A stretch of DNA of 64,000 nt from assembly GCF_004331485.1 (NCBI RefSeq), contig NZ_SJKD01000003.1, forward strand, positions 620,001 to 684,000. Direction: 5' to 3'. Shown here in pieces: positions 9,154 to 19,893 of this stretch; the stretch's first letter is position 1; each line of letters opens with the position of its first letter. This DNA comes from Kribbella capetownensis. Lineage in GTDB: Bacteria; Actinomycetota; Actinomycetes; Propionibacteriales; Kribbellaceae. The notes below the pieces were generated by a model, which was given only the letters and a program-made list of their open reading frames with translations, did no database searches and was not told where the DNA came from. Made by a program: the position numbers and the translations under genes.

Positions 9154-10263
9154 GTGTCCACCGCTGTCGTCGTACCGACTACGCTCCGAGACGTGTATGG
9201 CGATGTGGACATCCCCGCCGAGGTGCAGCGCGCGCTGACCGGTTTCCTCGACCTGCAGCAACGGCGCCTGGAGGCGATCGGGCCGGAGCTGACCGAGCAG
9301 GTCCAGGCCGCCCGGGACGCGACCAGCGGGGGGAAGCGGCTGCGGCCGGCCTTCTGCTACTGGGGTTTCCGCGCCGCCGGTGGTGACCCGGCCCGGCCGA
9401 TCCTGAAGGCCGCGGCCAGTCTGGAGATGCTGCATGTCAGCGCTCTGGTCCACGACGACGTGATGGACTCCTCCGACGTACGCCGGGGTGCACCGGCCGC
9501 GCATCGCCGGTTCGAGGCGTTGCAGCGGGCTCGGTCGGAGCAGTCCGGCCGTGGCGGGGATGCGGTGAGCTTCGGCGTCGGTGCGGCCATCCTGCTCGGC
9601 GACCTGTGCCTCATCTGGGCCGACGAGCTCTTGCACACCTCTGGCTTCGACGCGGCCGCGCTGGCCCGGGCGGAGCAGTACTTCGACGCCGTCCGGGTCG
9701 AGGTGACAGCCGGTCAGTACCTCGACCTGCTCGCCCAGGCGAGTGGCGAGTCCGACATGGACCTGGCCCTGCGAGTACTGCGCTACAAGGCGGCGACGTA
9801 CACGGTCGAGCGGCCGCTGCATGTCGGGGCGGCGCTGGCCGGTGCGGATCAGCGGTTGATCGAGTCGTTGTCGGCGTACGGACTGCCCGTCGGTGAGGCG
9901 TTCCAGTTGCGCGACGACCTGCTCGGGGTGTTCGGTGACCCGGCGCTCACCGGCAAGCCGGCCGGCGACGATCTGCGCGAAGGCAAGCGGACCGTGCTGG
10001 TGGCCTACGCGGTCGACCATGCGTCCGAGGTGCAGCTGACCGAGTTCGACCGGCTGTTCGGGCGCCCGGACCTGGACGACGACGAGATCCAGTTGCTGCG
10101 GGAGATCCTGCAGGACTCCCGGGCGGTGCAGGCCTGCGAGGACCTCATCACCGAGCGGACCGAGGACGCCCTCGACGCGCTCGACCGCGCTCCCCTGGCC
10201 GACGACACCGCTCGCAAGGCGCTGGCCGACCTCGCGATCGCAGCCACCTCCCGGCAGCTCTAA
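9154..10263 (+). CDS. Polyprenyl diphosphate synthase (IdsA-like)
   Basis: About 369 aa. Trans-isoprenyl synthase motifs: GKRLRP near residue 57, first aspartate-rich motif DDVMD near 101, and second motif RDDLLGVFGD near 253. It condenses isopentenyl diphosphate onto allylic diphosphates; chain length (C20 or longer) cannot be told. GTG 9154 is taken as start, but GTG 9193 in the same frame is possible. In M. tuberculosis idsA2 also sits beside a metF-like gene, so this pair is probably ancestral. Confidence 0.88.
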   Translation: MSTAVVVPTTLRDVYGDVDIPAEVQRALTGFLDLQQRRLEAIGPELTEQVQAARDATSGGKRLRPAFCYWGFRAAGGDPARPILKAAASLEMLHVSALVHDDVMDSSDVRRGAPAAHRRFEALQRARSEQSGRGGDAVSFGVGAAILLGDLCLIWADELLHTSGFDAAALARAEQYFDAVRVEVTAGQYLDLLAQASGESDMDLALRVLRYKAATYTVERPLHVGAALAGADQRLIESLSAYGLPVGEAFQLRDDLLGVFGDPALTGKPAGDDLREGKRTVLVAYAVDHASEVQLTEFDRLFGRPDLDDDEIQLLREILQDSRAVQACEDLITERTEDALDALDRAPLADDTARKALADLAIAATSRQL

Positions 10264-10267
10264 TGCC

Positions 10268-10681
10268 CTAGGTCATCATCTCGATCAACCGGAGTAGCTC
10301 GGCGGTCGGCGCGAGGTCGCCGAGGATGATCACCTTCAGTACTGCGCGGTCCTCGTCGTACACGGTCTCGACGCGAAGGCGGCCGATCCCGCTCTGATTG
10401 AGCGAGCCGATGACGTGCGTGCTGATCCGGTCGGCGGTGGCCCGGTCGACCGCGTCCATGTGCACGATGCTGGACGCCTCGACGTGCCGGGTCTGCTGGT
10501 CCACCTCCAGCGCGGCCGCACTGGTGCCTGTGAACGCCTCCAGGTCCTCGCGGGCGATCCTGTACTGCTTCCCGATCCGGACCGCCTTCAGCCGGCCGTC
10601 GCGGACATAGTTCCGGATCGTCCGCACGTGCAGCCCGAGCCGCTGCGCGACCTGCTCAACCGAGTACAGCTCCTGAGGCAT
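10268..10681 (-). CDS. MerR/excisionase-type HTH DNA-binding protein
   Basis: 137 aa. Residues 5-52 form an excisionase/MerR-like winged helix (YSVEQVAQRLGLHVRTIRNY, then AVRIGKQYRI). The rest (about 55-137) is an unassigned ligand or dimer domain. ATG 10681 has a strong aaggaa site. Divergent from the DUF4180 gene across a 57-base A+T-rich gap with a perfect inverted repeat, so it very probably represses itself and DUF4180. Its stop lies four bases from that of the convergent polyprenyl synthase. Confidence 0.85.
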   Translation of the reverse strand: MPQELYSVEQVAQRLGLHVRTIRNYVRDGRLKAVRIGKQYRIAREDLEAFTGTSAAALEVDQQTRHVEASSIVHMDAVDRATADRISTHVIGSLNQSGIGRLRVETVYDEDRAVLKVIILGDLAPTAELLRLIEMMT

Positions 10682-10697
10682 CGACGATTCCTTAGAA

Positions 10698-10723
10698 TTC
10701 CCTATAAATCATTTCATAGGGAA
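10698..10723. promoter_or_regulatory. Operator: 8-bp inverted repeat between HTH and DUF4180 genes
   Basis: TTCCCTAT (10698-10705) and ATAGGGAA (10716-10723) are perfect inverted arms with a 10-base A+T-rich spacer. The centre-to-centre distance of 18 bases suits a dimeric winged-helix regulator. It overlaps the -35 area of the DUF4180 promoter and lies inside the HTH gene's own promoter. Its A+T richness stands out from the surroundings. Confidence 0.7.
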
Positions 10724-10726
10724 GTT

Positions 10727-10732
10727 TAGAGT
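10727..10732 (+). promoter_or_regulatory. -10 element, probable leaderless start of DUF4180 gene
   Basis: TAGAGT is followed by six bases and ATG 10739. It lies immediately beyond the inverted repeat at 10698-10723, so a bound regulator would block it. Confidence 0.45.
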
Positions 10733-10738
10733 AGTTTC

Positions 10739-11104
10739 ATGACAGATGAGCGGGTTGAAGAAGTCTCCGGTGTCCGTGTCCTGGTAAGCCCGGTCGGACT
10801 GGTGGACGAGCGGGGTGCGGTGGATCTGATCTCGCAGGCGGTGTACGACCACGACGCGACCTGGGTCGCCCTGGGGGCGGACCTGCTCGGGGACGAGTTC
10901 TTCGACCTGCGGACCGGACGGGCGGGCGCCATCACGCAGAAGTTCGTCCAGTACGGCGTGGGGTTCGCGGTGATCGGGGACCTGACGGACCGGCTCGCGG
11001 AGAGCAAGCCGTTGCGGGACTGGGTGCGGGAGAGCAACCGCGGACGATCGGTGGTCTTCGTGCCCGCGCTGGACGAGCTCGCCGATCGGCTACAAGGCAG
11101 GTAG
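10739..11104 (+). CDS. DUF4180 domain protein
   Basis: 121 aa covering a complete DUF4180 domain: an N-terminal strand pair (VRVLVSPVGLV), the centre (ATWVALGADLLGDEFFDLRTG), and a conserved end with FVQYGVGFAVIGD. Members are small cytoplasmic proteins of unknown function often next to HTH regulators, as here. The 3' end overlaps the convergent barstar-like gene by 15 bases. No signal peptide or catalytic motif is visible. Confidence 0.82.
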   Translation: MTDERVEEVSGVRVLVSPVGLVDERGAVDLISQAVYDHDATWVALGADLLGDEFFDLRTGRAGAITQKFVQYGVGFAVIGDLTDRLAESKPLRDWVRESNRGRSVVFVPALDELADRLQGR

Positions 11105-11524
11105 TGAGCTGATCAGGTCCGGCGTGGACGCGGCCGAGGGCTCACGGACCAGGACGCGCAGCTGGCCGGAGTTCGTGATGTCCTCGGCGAAGATCTGGAG
11201 CGCGACGTCGACGGTGTCGTGGTCGTGCTCGAGCAGGTGGTGCAGGCCTTCCCAGAGGACGATCTCGGGCGCACCCGTGGAGTGGTCGCTCAGCGAGTCG
11301 GCCAGCGCATCCCAGTTCCGGCCGAACCATCGCGGCAGATCGAACGCGGTCGCGCACTGGTCCAGGAAGCCGGCCTTGTCCGTCACATCGCTGGTGTCCA
11401 GCAGCACGAAGTCCCAGCCTGCGGCCGCCACGTCACGGCGTACCTGGTCCGGCGTGTGGTCCGACTGCCAGCGGTAGACGCCGGGACGCACTCCATCGGT
11501 CAGCAGCGTGCGCAGAGCGGTCAT
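11090..11524 (-). CDS. Barstar-family RNase inhibitor
   Basis: 144 aa. Residues about 20-125 match barstar: GWDFVLLDTSDV, then FGRNWDALADSLSD, the helix/loop segment that plugs the active site of barnase-type RNases, and an acidic helix (LEHDHDTVDVALQ). The N-terminal 20 residues are extra. Start ATG 11524 overlaps the TGA of the RNase gene (ATGA), so inhibitor translation depends on toxin translation. As in Streptomyces RNase Sa/Sai, it should protect the cytoplasm from the partner enzyme. Pairing is inferred from adjacency and family. Confidence 0.85.
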   Translation of the reverse strand: MTALRTLLTDGVRPGVYRWQSDHTPDQVRRDVAAAGWDFVLLDTSDVTDKAGFLDQCATAFDLPRWFGRNWDALADSLSDHSTGAPEIVLWEGLHHLLEHDHDTVDVALQIFAEDITNSGQLRVLVREPSAASTPDLISSLPAL

Positions 11525-11958
11525 CCGTCGGTGCCCCCGTCTTCCGCGATCCGGCGGAACGACTCGTAGTGGTCCTCCGTGTAATAACGCTCGCCGCCGG
11601 TGCCGGTCACGACCCGGCGGGCACCACGGTCCTTCTCGCCCGGCGTCTTCACCGTGTACTCGTGGTAGTAGCCGCGGTCGTGCTTCGGCAGGATCTTCTC
11701 GAGGTTGCCGAACACGACGCCGTCGCGGCTGTACGGGTACGGTCCGCCCGCGTCGATCAGCTTCAGCGTGTCCTGCGCCTCCTTCGGCAGGTCCGCCACC
11801 GCGACGATCCGAAGACCACTGTCCGGATCCGTGCTCGACGTGCCCGACGGCTGGGTCTTGGCCGCGGCGCAGCCGAACAACGACGCGGCCAACGTGATCA
11901 CCAGCATGGCGATCACGATCGCGGCGATGATCCGGGCGGTCTTCGGGTTGTTGATCAC
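11521..11958 (-). CDS. Exported guanyl-specific ribonuclease (barnase/RNase Sa family)
   Basis: 145 aa. GTG 11958 begins a hydrophobic export or anchor segment ([21 protein letters not shown], about residues 8-30). A Cys at its end is lipobox-like but imperfect (LFGC). The mature region (about 48-140) carries the RNase Sa/barnase catalytic set: Glu in YHEYTV, Arg in GARRVVTG, and His in TEDHYESF. It cuts RNA after G. Its start overlaps the thiE stop (GTGA) and its stop overlaps the barstar start (ATGA), making one coupled three-gene unit. Start is set by the signal peptide and overlap. Confidence 0.85.
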   Translation of the reverse strand: MINNPKTARIIAAIVIAMLVITLAASLFGCAAAKTQPSGTSSTDPDSGLRIVAVADLPKEAQDTLKLIDAGGPYPYSRDGVVFGNLEKILPKHDRGYYHEYTVKTPGEKDRGARRVVTGTGGERYYTEDHYESFRRIAEDGGTDG

Positions 11959-12602
11959 CCGGCACCCCGCAGCCGCCGGCTGAACTCCGCGGCCGCCGCC
12001 TGCGGGTCGTCCGCCTCGGTGATGGCGCGGACGACGACCACGCGGGTGGCGCCGGCCTCGATGACCTGGTCGAGCCGGTCGAGATCGATGCCGCCGATCG
12101 CGAACCACGGCTTGGACTGCGGCCGGCTGGCGGCGTACGAGACGAGATCCAGGCCGGCCGCCTGACGCCCCGGCTTCGTCGGGGTCTCCCAGGTCGGACC
12201 GACGCAGAAGTAGTCGGATCCCTCTTCGGCGACCACGGCGTTCACCTGACTGAACGTATGCGTGGACCGCCCGATGATCGGGTCCGGTCCGGTGACGGCT
12301 CGCGCGGCGTGCACCGGCAGGTCCCGCTGGCCGAGGTGCAGTACGTCGGCCCTGGACGCGAACGCGATGTCCGCCCGGTCGTTGACCGCCAGCAGCTTGC
12401 CGTGCCGCTTGCAGGCGTCCGCGAACACCTCCAGTGCAGCCAGTTCGTCGGCCGCCTCCATCTCCTTCTGGCGGAGCTGCACGATGTCCACGCCACCGGC
12501 CAATGCGGCGTCCAGGAACTGTTCGAGGTCACCCTGTTTCTCGCGGGCGTCGGTGCACAGGTAGAGGCGGGCGTCGGCCAGGCGATCGGTGTGGTCAGTC
12601 AC
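11955..12602 (-). CDS. thiE: Thiamine phosphate synthase
   Basis: 215 aa, GTG start. TIM-barrel ThiE with [10 protein letters not shown] (pyrophosphate/substrate site), [19 protein letters not shown] and a C-terminal WFAIGGID phosphate loop. It joins HMP-PP and the thiazole phosphate to make thiamine phosphate. Divergent from thiO (44 bases between starts). Unusually, it is the first gene of a unit continuing into the RNase and barstar genes. No TPP riboswitch can fit in the short divergent gap. Confidence 0.93.
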   Translation of the reverse strand: MTDHTDRLADARLYLCTDAREKQGDLEQFLDAALAGGVDIVQLRQKEMEAADELAALEVFADACKRHGKLLAVNDRADIAFASRADVLHLGQRDLPVHAARAVTGPDPIIGRSTHTFSQVNAVVAEEGSDYFCVGPTWETPTKPGRQAAGLDLVSYAASRPQSKPWFAIGGIDLDRLDQVIEAGATRVVVVRAITEADDPQAAAAEFSRRLRGAG

Positions 12603-12632
12603 ACCGCAAAGCCTGCCATGTCGTGCTGGACG

Positions 12633-12638
12633 TACGCT
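12633..12638 (+). promoter_or_regulatory. -10 element, probable leaderless start of thiO
   Basis: TACGCT followed by seven bases and ATG 12646. The gap contains no Shine-Dalgarno sequence. Confidence 0.4.
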
Positions 12639-12645
12639 TTACGGC

Positions 12646-14581
<1,936 letters not shown>

Positions 14582-14624
14582 CGGTGCCGTAGCCCCGGCG
14601 GTTGCCCTGAGCAACATCGGTTTG

Positions 14625-14646
14625 TGAACTACATTAGTGTAGTTCA
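14625..14646. promoter_or_regulatory. 22-bp perfect palindrome upstream of LysM/transglycosylase gene
   Basis: TGAACTACA (14625-14633) and TGTAGTTCA (14638-14646) are perfect 9-bp arms around TTAG. The site is A+T-rich against its surroundings and lies 114 bases before the next start. No T-tract follows, so an operator is more likely than a thiG terminator. The TACA-spacer-TGTA core recalls BlaI/CopY-type operators, but the spacer is longer. The rest of the 178-base gap holds a short inverted repeat GTTAC-N4-GTAAC and no gene. Confidence 0.5.
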
Positions 14647-14759
14647 GCTTTGAATTGTAAACATTGAGTTACAGGCGTAACAAGCACCCCATTCGCCCCT
14701 GTTGTCACATCCGTACCAGCACTTACGGTCAAGAGACGCTCACACGGGGAGATGGATCG

Positions 14760-15728
14760 ATGCGTAACGTCGTACGGATAGTGACCGGGCTTGCCGTTCC
14801 AGTGCTGGCTGCCGCGGTGATCACCGCAGGATCCCCCGGCTTCGGGGCGTACAAGGTGAAGGACGGCGACACCCTCAGCCACATCGCCGCCCGCTACGGG
14901 ACCACGGTCAAGGCCTTGGTTGCCCTGAACAATCTCCCGGGCAACGGCAACGCGATCTACGCCGGCGAGACCCTCAAGGTGCCGGGCCAGAAGGCCAGGA
15001 CCGCCTCCGGCCACCCGACCAAGCGCACGGTTGCGGGCGGCCGCGTCACCTATGTGGTGAAGCCGGGCGACACGATCACGAAGATCGCCAAGCAATTCCG
15101 GTGCTCTCAGGCGAATCTGCTGGCCGCCAACGGCTTGAAGGTCAGCGACCGCATCTACGCCGGGAAACCGCTGCAGGTGCCGGTCACGATCAAGCCGAAG
15201 CCCAAGGCCAAGACACCGGCCAAGACGAAGAACAACACCTTCGCCGGCCGGACGTACGCCGACCACATCGTCACCCAGGCCAACCGCAACCGGGCGGCCC
15301 TGAAGAACCGCAAGCTGCCGACCCGGACACAGATGCGCAGCCTGATCGTCAGCACCTCGAAGCGGTACGGCGTCGACCCGGAACTGGCGCTCGCGGTCAG
15401 CTGGCAGGAGTCGGGCTGGAAGCAGCGGGTCGTCTCCCCCGCCAACGCCGTCGGCGCGATGCAGGTGATTCCGTCGACCGGACGGTTCGTGTCCAGCATC
15501 GTCGGGCGCAACCTGGACCTGCTCAAGCCGCAGGACAACGTCACCGCCGGTGTGGTGCTGCTGGACCGGTTAACCGGCGCCGCAAAGCTGGATATCGCGG
15601 TCGCTGGCTACTACCAGGGCCTCGGCGGGGTCACGAAGAACGGCATGTACCCGGACACGAAGCTGTATGTGAAGAACGTACTCCGGATCAAGGCACAGCT
15701 GGAACGCGGCTGGGACCCACTGCGGTGA
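14760..15728 (+). CDS. Secreted LysM-lytic transglycosylase
   Basis: 322 aa, ATG 14760 behind ggggagatg. A signal-like segment (residues 5-30) is followed by two LysM repeats (about 32-75 with [17 protein letters not shown]; about 100-145 with [16 protein letters not shown]), a Lys/Pro linker, and an SLT-type domain from about 200. That domain has [13 protein letters not shown], whose Glu is the catalytic acid, then [10 protein letters not shown]. It binds and cleaves peptidoglycan glycan strands outside the cell. It lies beside the PASTA kinase gene, which also concerns the cell wall. Confidence 0.87.
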   Translation: MRNVVRIVTGLAVPVLAAAVITAGSPGFGAYKVKDGDTLSHIAARYGTTVKALVALNNLPGNGNAIYAGETLKVPGQKARTASGHPTKRTVAGGRVTYVVKPGDTITKIAKQFRCSQANLLAANGLKVSDRIYAGKPLQVPVTIKPKPKAKTPAKTKNNTFAGRTYADHIVTQANRNRAALKNRKLPTRTQMRSLIVSTSKRYGVDPELALAVSWQESGWKQRVVSPANAVGAMQVIPSTGRFVSSIVGRNLDLLKPQDNVTAGVVLLDRLTGAAKLDIAVAGYYQGLGGVTKNGMYPDTKLYVKNVLRIKAQLERGWDPLR

Positions 15729-15801
15729 GCCTGGCGCCGTCACGCTGAGCCCTTATCTACACTCTCAGAGCAGGACGGCTTCGAGAGGCGGCTCACCGCA
15801 A

Positions 15802-17763
15802 GTGACGGACGACGTGGACACGCAGGTCAGCGACCGCCTCGTCGGGCGAGTGCTCGACGGACGGTACCGCGTGGGCGCGCGTGTCGCGAAGGGCGGCATG
15901 GCCACCGTCTACCAGGCCCTCGACATGCGGCTGGACCGGACCGTCGCCCTGAAGGTGATGCACGACGGACTCGGCGACGACGCCCAGTTCGCCCGCCGGT
16001 TCGTGGCCGAGGCGCGGGCCGCCGCCCGGCTCTCGCACCCGAACGTGGTCGCCGTGTTCGACCAGGGTGACGACGACGGCACCCTGTTCCTGGCGATGGA
16101 GTACGTGCCCGGCCGCACGCTGCGGGACGTGATCCGTGAGCAGGCGCCGCTCGCCCCCGCCCGGGCGCTGGATCTGCTGGCCCCGATCCTGTCCGCGCTC
16201 TCCGCCGCCCACGACGCGGGCATCGTCCACCGCGACATCAAGCCCGAGAACGTGCTGATCGCCGACAACGGAGTGGTGAAGGTCGCCGACTTCGGCCTGG
16301 CGCGGGCGGTCAGCGCGACCGGCAACACCGCGACCCAGGGCCTCCTGATGGGCACGGTGTCGTACCTGGCGCCTGAGCTCGTCACCGACGGCAGTGCGGA
16401 CGCCAGGTCGGACGTCTACTCCTCCGGCATCCTGCTGTACGAGATGCTCACCGGGAACAAGCCGCACTCCGGCGACACCCCGATCCAGGTCGCCTACGCG
16501 CATGTGCACGCAGACGTTCCCGCACCGTCGCTCGAGGTGCCGACCATCCCGCCGTACGTCGATGCGTTGGTGCAGCGTGCGACGGCACGGGACCGGGATC
16601 TGCGTCCGGCCGACGCGCGAGTGCTGAGCCGGCAGGTGCATCGCGTCCGCAGTGCGCTCGAGGACGGCCTGCCGGACGACCCGGAGCTCACCGGCGACCT
16701 GACCGTGCCGATCCAGCAGATCCGTCAGGACAGCGGGTACGACGACGGCTACACCCGCGACGTACCGACTCTGGCGGGTGAGAACGGTCACGTCCTGCGC
16801 CACGACACGATCGTCGTACCGGTGGAGAGGGGGCGGCCGACCGGCGGGCCGGCGACCCGGGTGCAGGCGCCGCCACCGCGCCGGGGCCGCGGACTGGTCG
16901 CGCTGGTCCTGATCCTGGCCGCAGCCATCGGGATCGGTACGGCGGCCTGGTACTACGGCATCCACCGCTACACGACCACGCCCAACCTGGTGAGCATGGT
17001 CCCGGCGGTCGCCGCCGTCGAGGCGGAGAAGGCGGGGCTGCGGACCACCCTGGCCAACCAGGACTTCTCCGAGAACGTGCCCAAGGGTCAGGTGCTGTCG
17101 ACCGACCCGGCCGCGGGCGACCGGATCCGGAAGAACGGCGAGATCGGCCTCACCGTGTCGAAGGGCCCGGAGCGGTACCGGGTGCCGCAGCTGGCCGGAC
17201 TTGAGCTGGAGGCCGCGAAGAATGCGCTGGCCCCGATCAAGCTGAACGCCGGCCAGATCGTCGAGCAGTACAACGAGACCGTGCCGGCCGGGCGGGTGAT
17301 CGCGTTCAGCCCGAAGTTCGACACGGTCGTGAAGCCCGGGGACGCGGTCAACTTCGTGGTCAGCAAGGGCAAGAAGCCGATCACCGTGCCGGACACGACC
17401 GGGAAGTCGTACCAGGACGCGAACCGGCAACTGCGCAAGCTCGGCCTCCAGGTCGGCCGCACCGAGCAGTACGACGAGAAGGTGCCGGAGGGCAACGTCA
17501 TCAGCCAGACCCCGAACACCGGCACCCTGTTCGCCAAGGACAAGGTCCAGCTGGTGGTGTCGAAGGGCCCACCGCTGCAGGACGTTCCGGACGTCAAGCG
17601 CAAGAGTCTCGCCGACGCGCAGAAGATCCTCACCGACGCGGGCTTCATCGTGAAGGTGGAGAAGGCGCCGTTCAACCTCGGCCTGAACATCGTCGCCGCG
17701 CAGAACCCGGGCGCCGGCAAGAAGGCCCAGCCCGGCAGCACCGTCGTGATCACCGTGCTCTGA
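15802..17763 (+). CDS. PASTA-domain Ser/Thr protein kinase (PknB/PknL type)
   Basis: 653 aa, GTG start. Kinase domain about residues 16-280: glycine loop VAKGGMATVY, LKVMH lysine, HRDIKPENV catalytic loop, DFGLARAV, and LMGTVSYLAPE. A single transmembrane helix lies at about 362-384 (LVALVLILAAAIGIGTAAW). Four extracellular PASTA repeats fill about 393-653, each ending in a VSKG- or ITVL-type strand. PASTA kinases sense peptidoglycan fragments and control wall growth. The M. tuberculosis equivalent position holds pknL, which lacks PASTA repeats. All key catalytic residues are present. Confidence 0.93.
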   Translation: MTDDVDTQVSDRLVGRVLDGRYRVGARVAKGGMATVYQALDMRLDRTVALKVMHDGLGDDAQFARRFVAEARAAARLSHPNVVAVFDQGDDDGTLFLAMEYVPGRTLRDVIREQAPLAPARALDLLAPILSALSAAHDAGIVHRDIKPENVLIADNGVVKVADFGLARAVSATGNTATQGLLMGTVSYLAPELVTDGSADARSDVYSSGILLYEMLTGNKPHSGDTPIQVAYAHVHADVPAPSLEVPTIPPYVDALVQRATARDRDLRPADARVLSRQVHRVRSALEDGLPDDPELTGDLTVPIQQIRQDSGYDDGYTRDVPTLAGENGHVLRHDTIVVPVERGRPTGGPATRVQAPPPRRGRGLVALVLILAAAIGIGTAAWYYGIHRYTTTPNLVSMVPAVAAVEAEKAGLRTTLANQDFSENVPKGQVLSTDPAAGDRIRKNGEIGLTVSKGPERYRVPQLAGLELEAAKNALAPIKLNAGQIVEQYNETVPAGRVIAFSPKFDTVVKPGDAVNFVVSKGKKPITVPDTTGKSYQDANRQLRKLGLQVGRTEQYDEKVPEGNVISQTPNTGTLFAKDKVQLVVSKGPPLQDVPDVKRKSLADAQKILTDAGFIVKVEKAPFNLGLNIVAAQNPGAGKKAQPGSTVVITVL

Positions 17764-17797
17764 TCCGTTTTGCCTTCTGTGCAAGGCGTCTGATGAG

Positions 17798-18688
17798 ATG
17801 TCCGGCGTGAACCACCCACGTCTGGCCGTGCTGGCCCTGCTCGCGGTCGCGGCGGCGTGGGGATCCACGTTCTTCCTGACCAAGGACCTGCTCACCAGGA
17901 TGGACGTCGCCGACTACCTGGCGTTGCGGTTCCTGATCGCGTCCGTCGCACTCGTACTGGTGCACCCGCCCGCGATCTCCCGCCTGAGCCGGCTCGACCG
18001 CGGCCGGGCCGTTGCCCTCGGCATCACCTACGGCATCGCCCAGCTGGTCCAGACCGAGGGCCTGCGGCACACCTCGGCGAGCGTGTCCGGGTTCGTCACC
18101 GGCATGTACGTCGTCTTCACCCCGCTGTTGGCCGCGGTCATCCTCCGGCACAAGATCGGCCGGTGGGCCTGGGTCGCTGTGTTCCTCGCCACTGTCGGAC
18201 TCGGCGTCCTGTCGTTGCAGGGCCTCAGCCTGGGCACCGGCGAGCTGCTCACACTCGCCTCGGCCGGCCTCTACGCCCTGCACATCATCGGGCTGGGCGC
18301 CTGGTCCACCCCGCAGAACGCCTTCGGCCTGTCGGCGCTGCAGATGATCGTCATCACGGTGGTCTGCGCGATCGGAGCGCTGCCCGGCGGATTCGCGGTG
18401 CCGGCCACCGGAGGCGACTGGGCCAGGGTGATCTACATGGCGCTGGTCGCCGGCGCGCTCGCGCTGATCGTGCAGACGTGGGCGCAGGCGCATCTCACCC
18501 CGACCCGGGCGGCCATCGCGATGACGATGGAGCCGGTGTTCGCGTCCGGTTTCGCGGTCCTGTTCGGGTCCGAGAGCGTGACGTGGCGCATGCTGGTAGG
18601 TGGCGCATTGGTCGTGTCAGCGATGTACTTGGTCGAGCTCGCACCGCGGCGCAAGTTCGAAGCGGAAGTGCAACACCTGGCCCAGTAG
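17798..18688 (+). CDS. EamA/DMT-family transporter
   Basis: 296 aa with about ten hydrophobic helices in two EamA halves. The start has the family hallmark AAAWGSTFFLTK (residues 18-29), and the second half ends MTMEPVFASGFAVLFGSE, the conserved glutamate-proline segment. It probably exports a small metabolite across the membrane. It is followed eight bases later by the GH15-like gene on the same strand. The substrate is unknown. Confidence 0.85.
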   Translation: MSGVNHPRLAVLALLAVAAAWGSTFFLTKDLLTRMDVADYLALRFLIASVALVLVHPPAISRLSRLDRGRAVALGITYGIAQLVQTEGLRHTSASVSGFVTGMYVVFTPLLAAVILRHKIGRWAWVAVFLATVGLGVLSLQGLSLGTGELLTLASAGLYALHIIGLGAWSTPQNAFGLSALQMIVITVVCAIGALPGGFAVPATGGDWARVIYMALVAGALALIVQTWAQAHLTPTRAAIAMTMEPVFASGFAVLFGSESVTWRMLVGGALVVSAMYLVELAPRRKFEAEVQHLAQ

Positions 18689-18696
18689 GGGGAACG

Positions 18697-19893
18697 ATGC
18701 GGGACGACAGCACGCGGCGGGACCGGTGGTTCCCGGCCGTCGTGATCGTCGTCCTGCTGGCGATCCTGGCCGCCGGTACGGCGAACAACCTCGTGCGCAA
18801 CCCCCAGCCCCGGCTCGTCGCCGACGGCGTACCGATCCATGGCGCCGCGCAAGCCGCGGGCGAACGCGGCGAGCTCATGCAGCATGCGATCGCCGATCTC
18901 GACGCACTCACGCTCCCCAGCGGCGCCACCCTCGCCGGCTGGGATGGTCCTTGGCGGTTCGTGTGGCCGCGCGACGCGTCGTTCGTCGCTGCGGCACGGT
19001 GCTCGATCGGACAGTACGACCAGGCCGACCGGGTGCTGCATTTCCTCGACGGAGTCAGGCCGTCGTCCGGCCGCTGGGAGGCGCGGTACTCCGCGACCGG
19101 CGAAGTGATCCGGGACGGACGTGAGCCGCAGCTGGACGGTTCCGGATGGGTGCTCTGGGCAACCTGGTTCTGCCGGGCCGGCGGCAAGTATTGGGACCTG
19201 GTCCGCGAATCGGCCGACGAGATTGTGGCCGTCCTGACCCCGGACGGGCTGCCCGCGCCGTCCCCCGATTACTGGGAGCGTCCCGAGTCGAAGGTGACGC
19301 TGGGCGTTGTCGCGCCGCTGCTCACCGGCCTCCGCTCCGCGATCCGGATCGCCACGCAACAGAACCACGCCGACGAGGCCGCGCGCTGGCGGACCGCACT
19401 CGACGAGTTGTCCAGAGCAACAGATCGCGCCTTTGGCCCGGACTATCCACGGACACCGGCCCGCGCGGTGAGCTTCCTGGAGCCGGGCCTCGAGCCGATC
19501 GGGATCGGTGGTGGTGCCGATGCGATCGTCACCGTGCTCGGACCACCGTTCGCCCCGGCCCGGGAGGTCGTGTCCACGGCGATCAACCGGACTCGCGGCG
19601 TACTGACGCAGCCGAACGGCGGCGTGACGCCGGGCGAAGACTGGCGCACCGACGGCGTCGCGTGGACGCCGCAGACCGCCTTGTTCGCGCTGAGCGCGGC
19701 GGCCCGCGGAGATCGGGCGACCGCTGAATCGTTGCTGTCCTGGCTTGATCGCTACCGGACCAGATCCGGCGCGCTGCCGGAGAAGGTCAATCGCGATCTG
19801 GAGCCGGCCGGCGAGGCTCCCCTGGGCTGGACCTCGGCCCTGGTCGTCCTCACCGGCGCGGCACTGCAGAAGCCGTTACCGATTCCTGGCTAG
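18697..19893 (+). CDS. Membrane-anchored GH15-like protein
   Basis: 398 aa, ATG 18697 behind aggggga. A membrane anchor or signal occupies residues 11-28 (WFPAVVIVVLLAILAAG). The rest is an (alpha/alpha)6-barrel-like region with the glucoamylase-family signature WRFVWPRDASF near residue 90, and GGVTPGEDWRTDGVAWTPQTA near 310-330. It is shorter than classical GH15 glucoamylases and lacks their large N-terminal beta domain. It may act on alpha-glucans outside the cell; the catalytic glutamates were not assigned. Its last four bases overlap the convergent DUF2961 gene. Confidence 0.7.
   Translation: MRDDSTRRDRWFPAVVIVVLLAILAAGTANNLVRNPQPRLVADGVPIHGAAQAAGERGELMQHAIADLDALTLPSGATLAGWDGPWRFVWPRDASFVAAARCSIGQYDQADRVLHFLDGVRPSSGRWEARYSATGEVIRDGREPQLDGSGWVLWATWFCRAGGKYWDLVRESADEIVAVLTPDGLPAPSPDYWERPESKVTLGVVAPLLTGLRSAIRIATQQNHADEAARWRTALDELSRATDRAFGPDYPRTPARAVSFLEPGLEPIGIGGGADAIVTVLGPPFAPAREVVSTAINRTRGVLTQPNGGVTPGEDWRTDGVAWTPQTALFALSAAARGDRATAESLLSWLDRYRTRSGALPEKVNRDLEPAGEAPLGWTSALVVLTGAALQKPLPIPG

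Noticed and set aside
14582-14759. A ydaO (c-di-AMP) riboswitch before the LysM/transglycosylase gene
   Set aside because: Wall-lytic genes of actinomycetes often have one, but the conserved core segments were not recognisable here; only the palindrome and a short repeat are.
15793-17895. A 700-codon open frame antisense to the PASTA kinase
   Set aside because: Long antisense frames are expected in G+C-rich DNA. Its product is rich in Arg, His, Val and Asp with no domain, while the plus frame has complete kinase and PASTA motifs.
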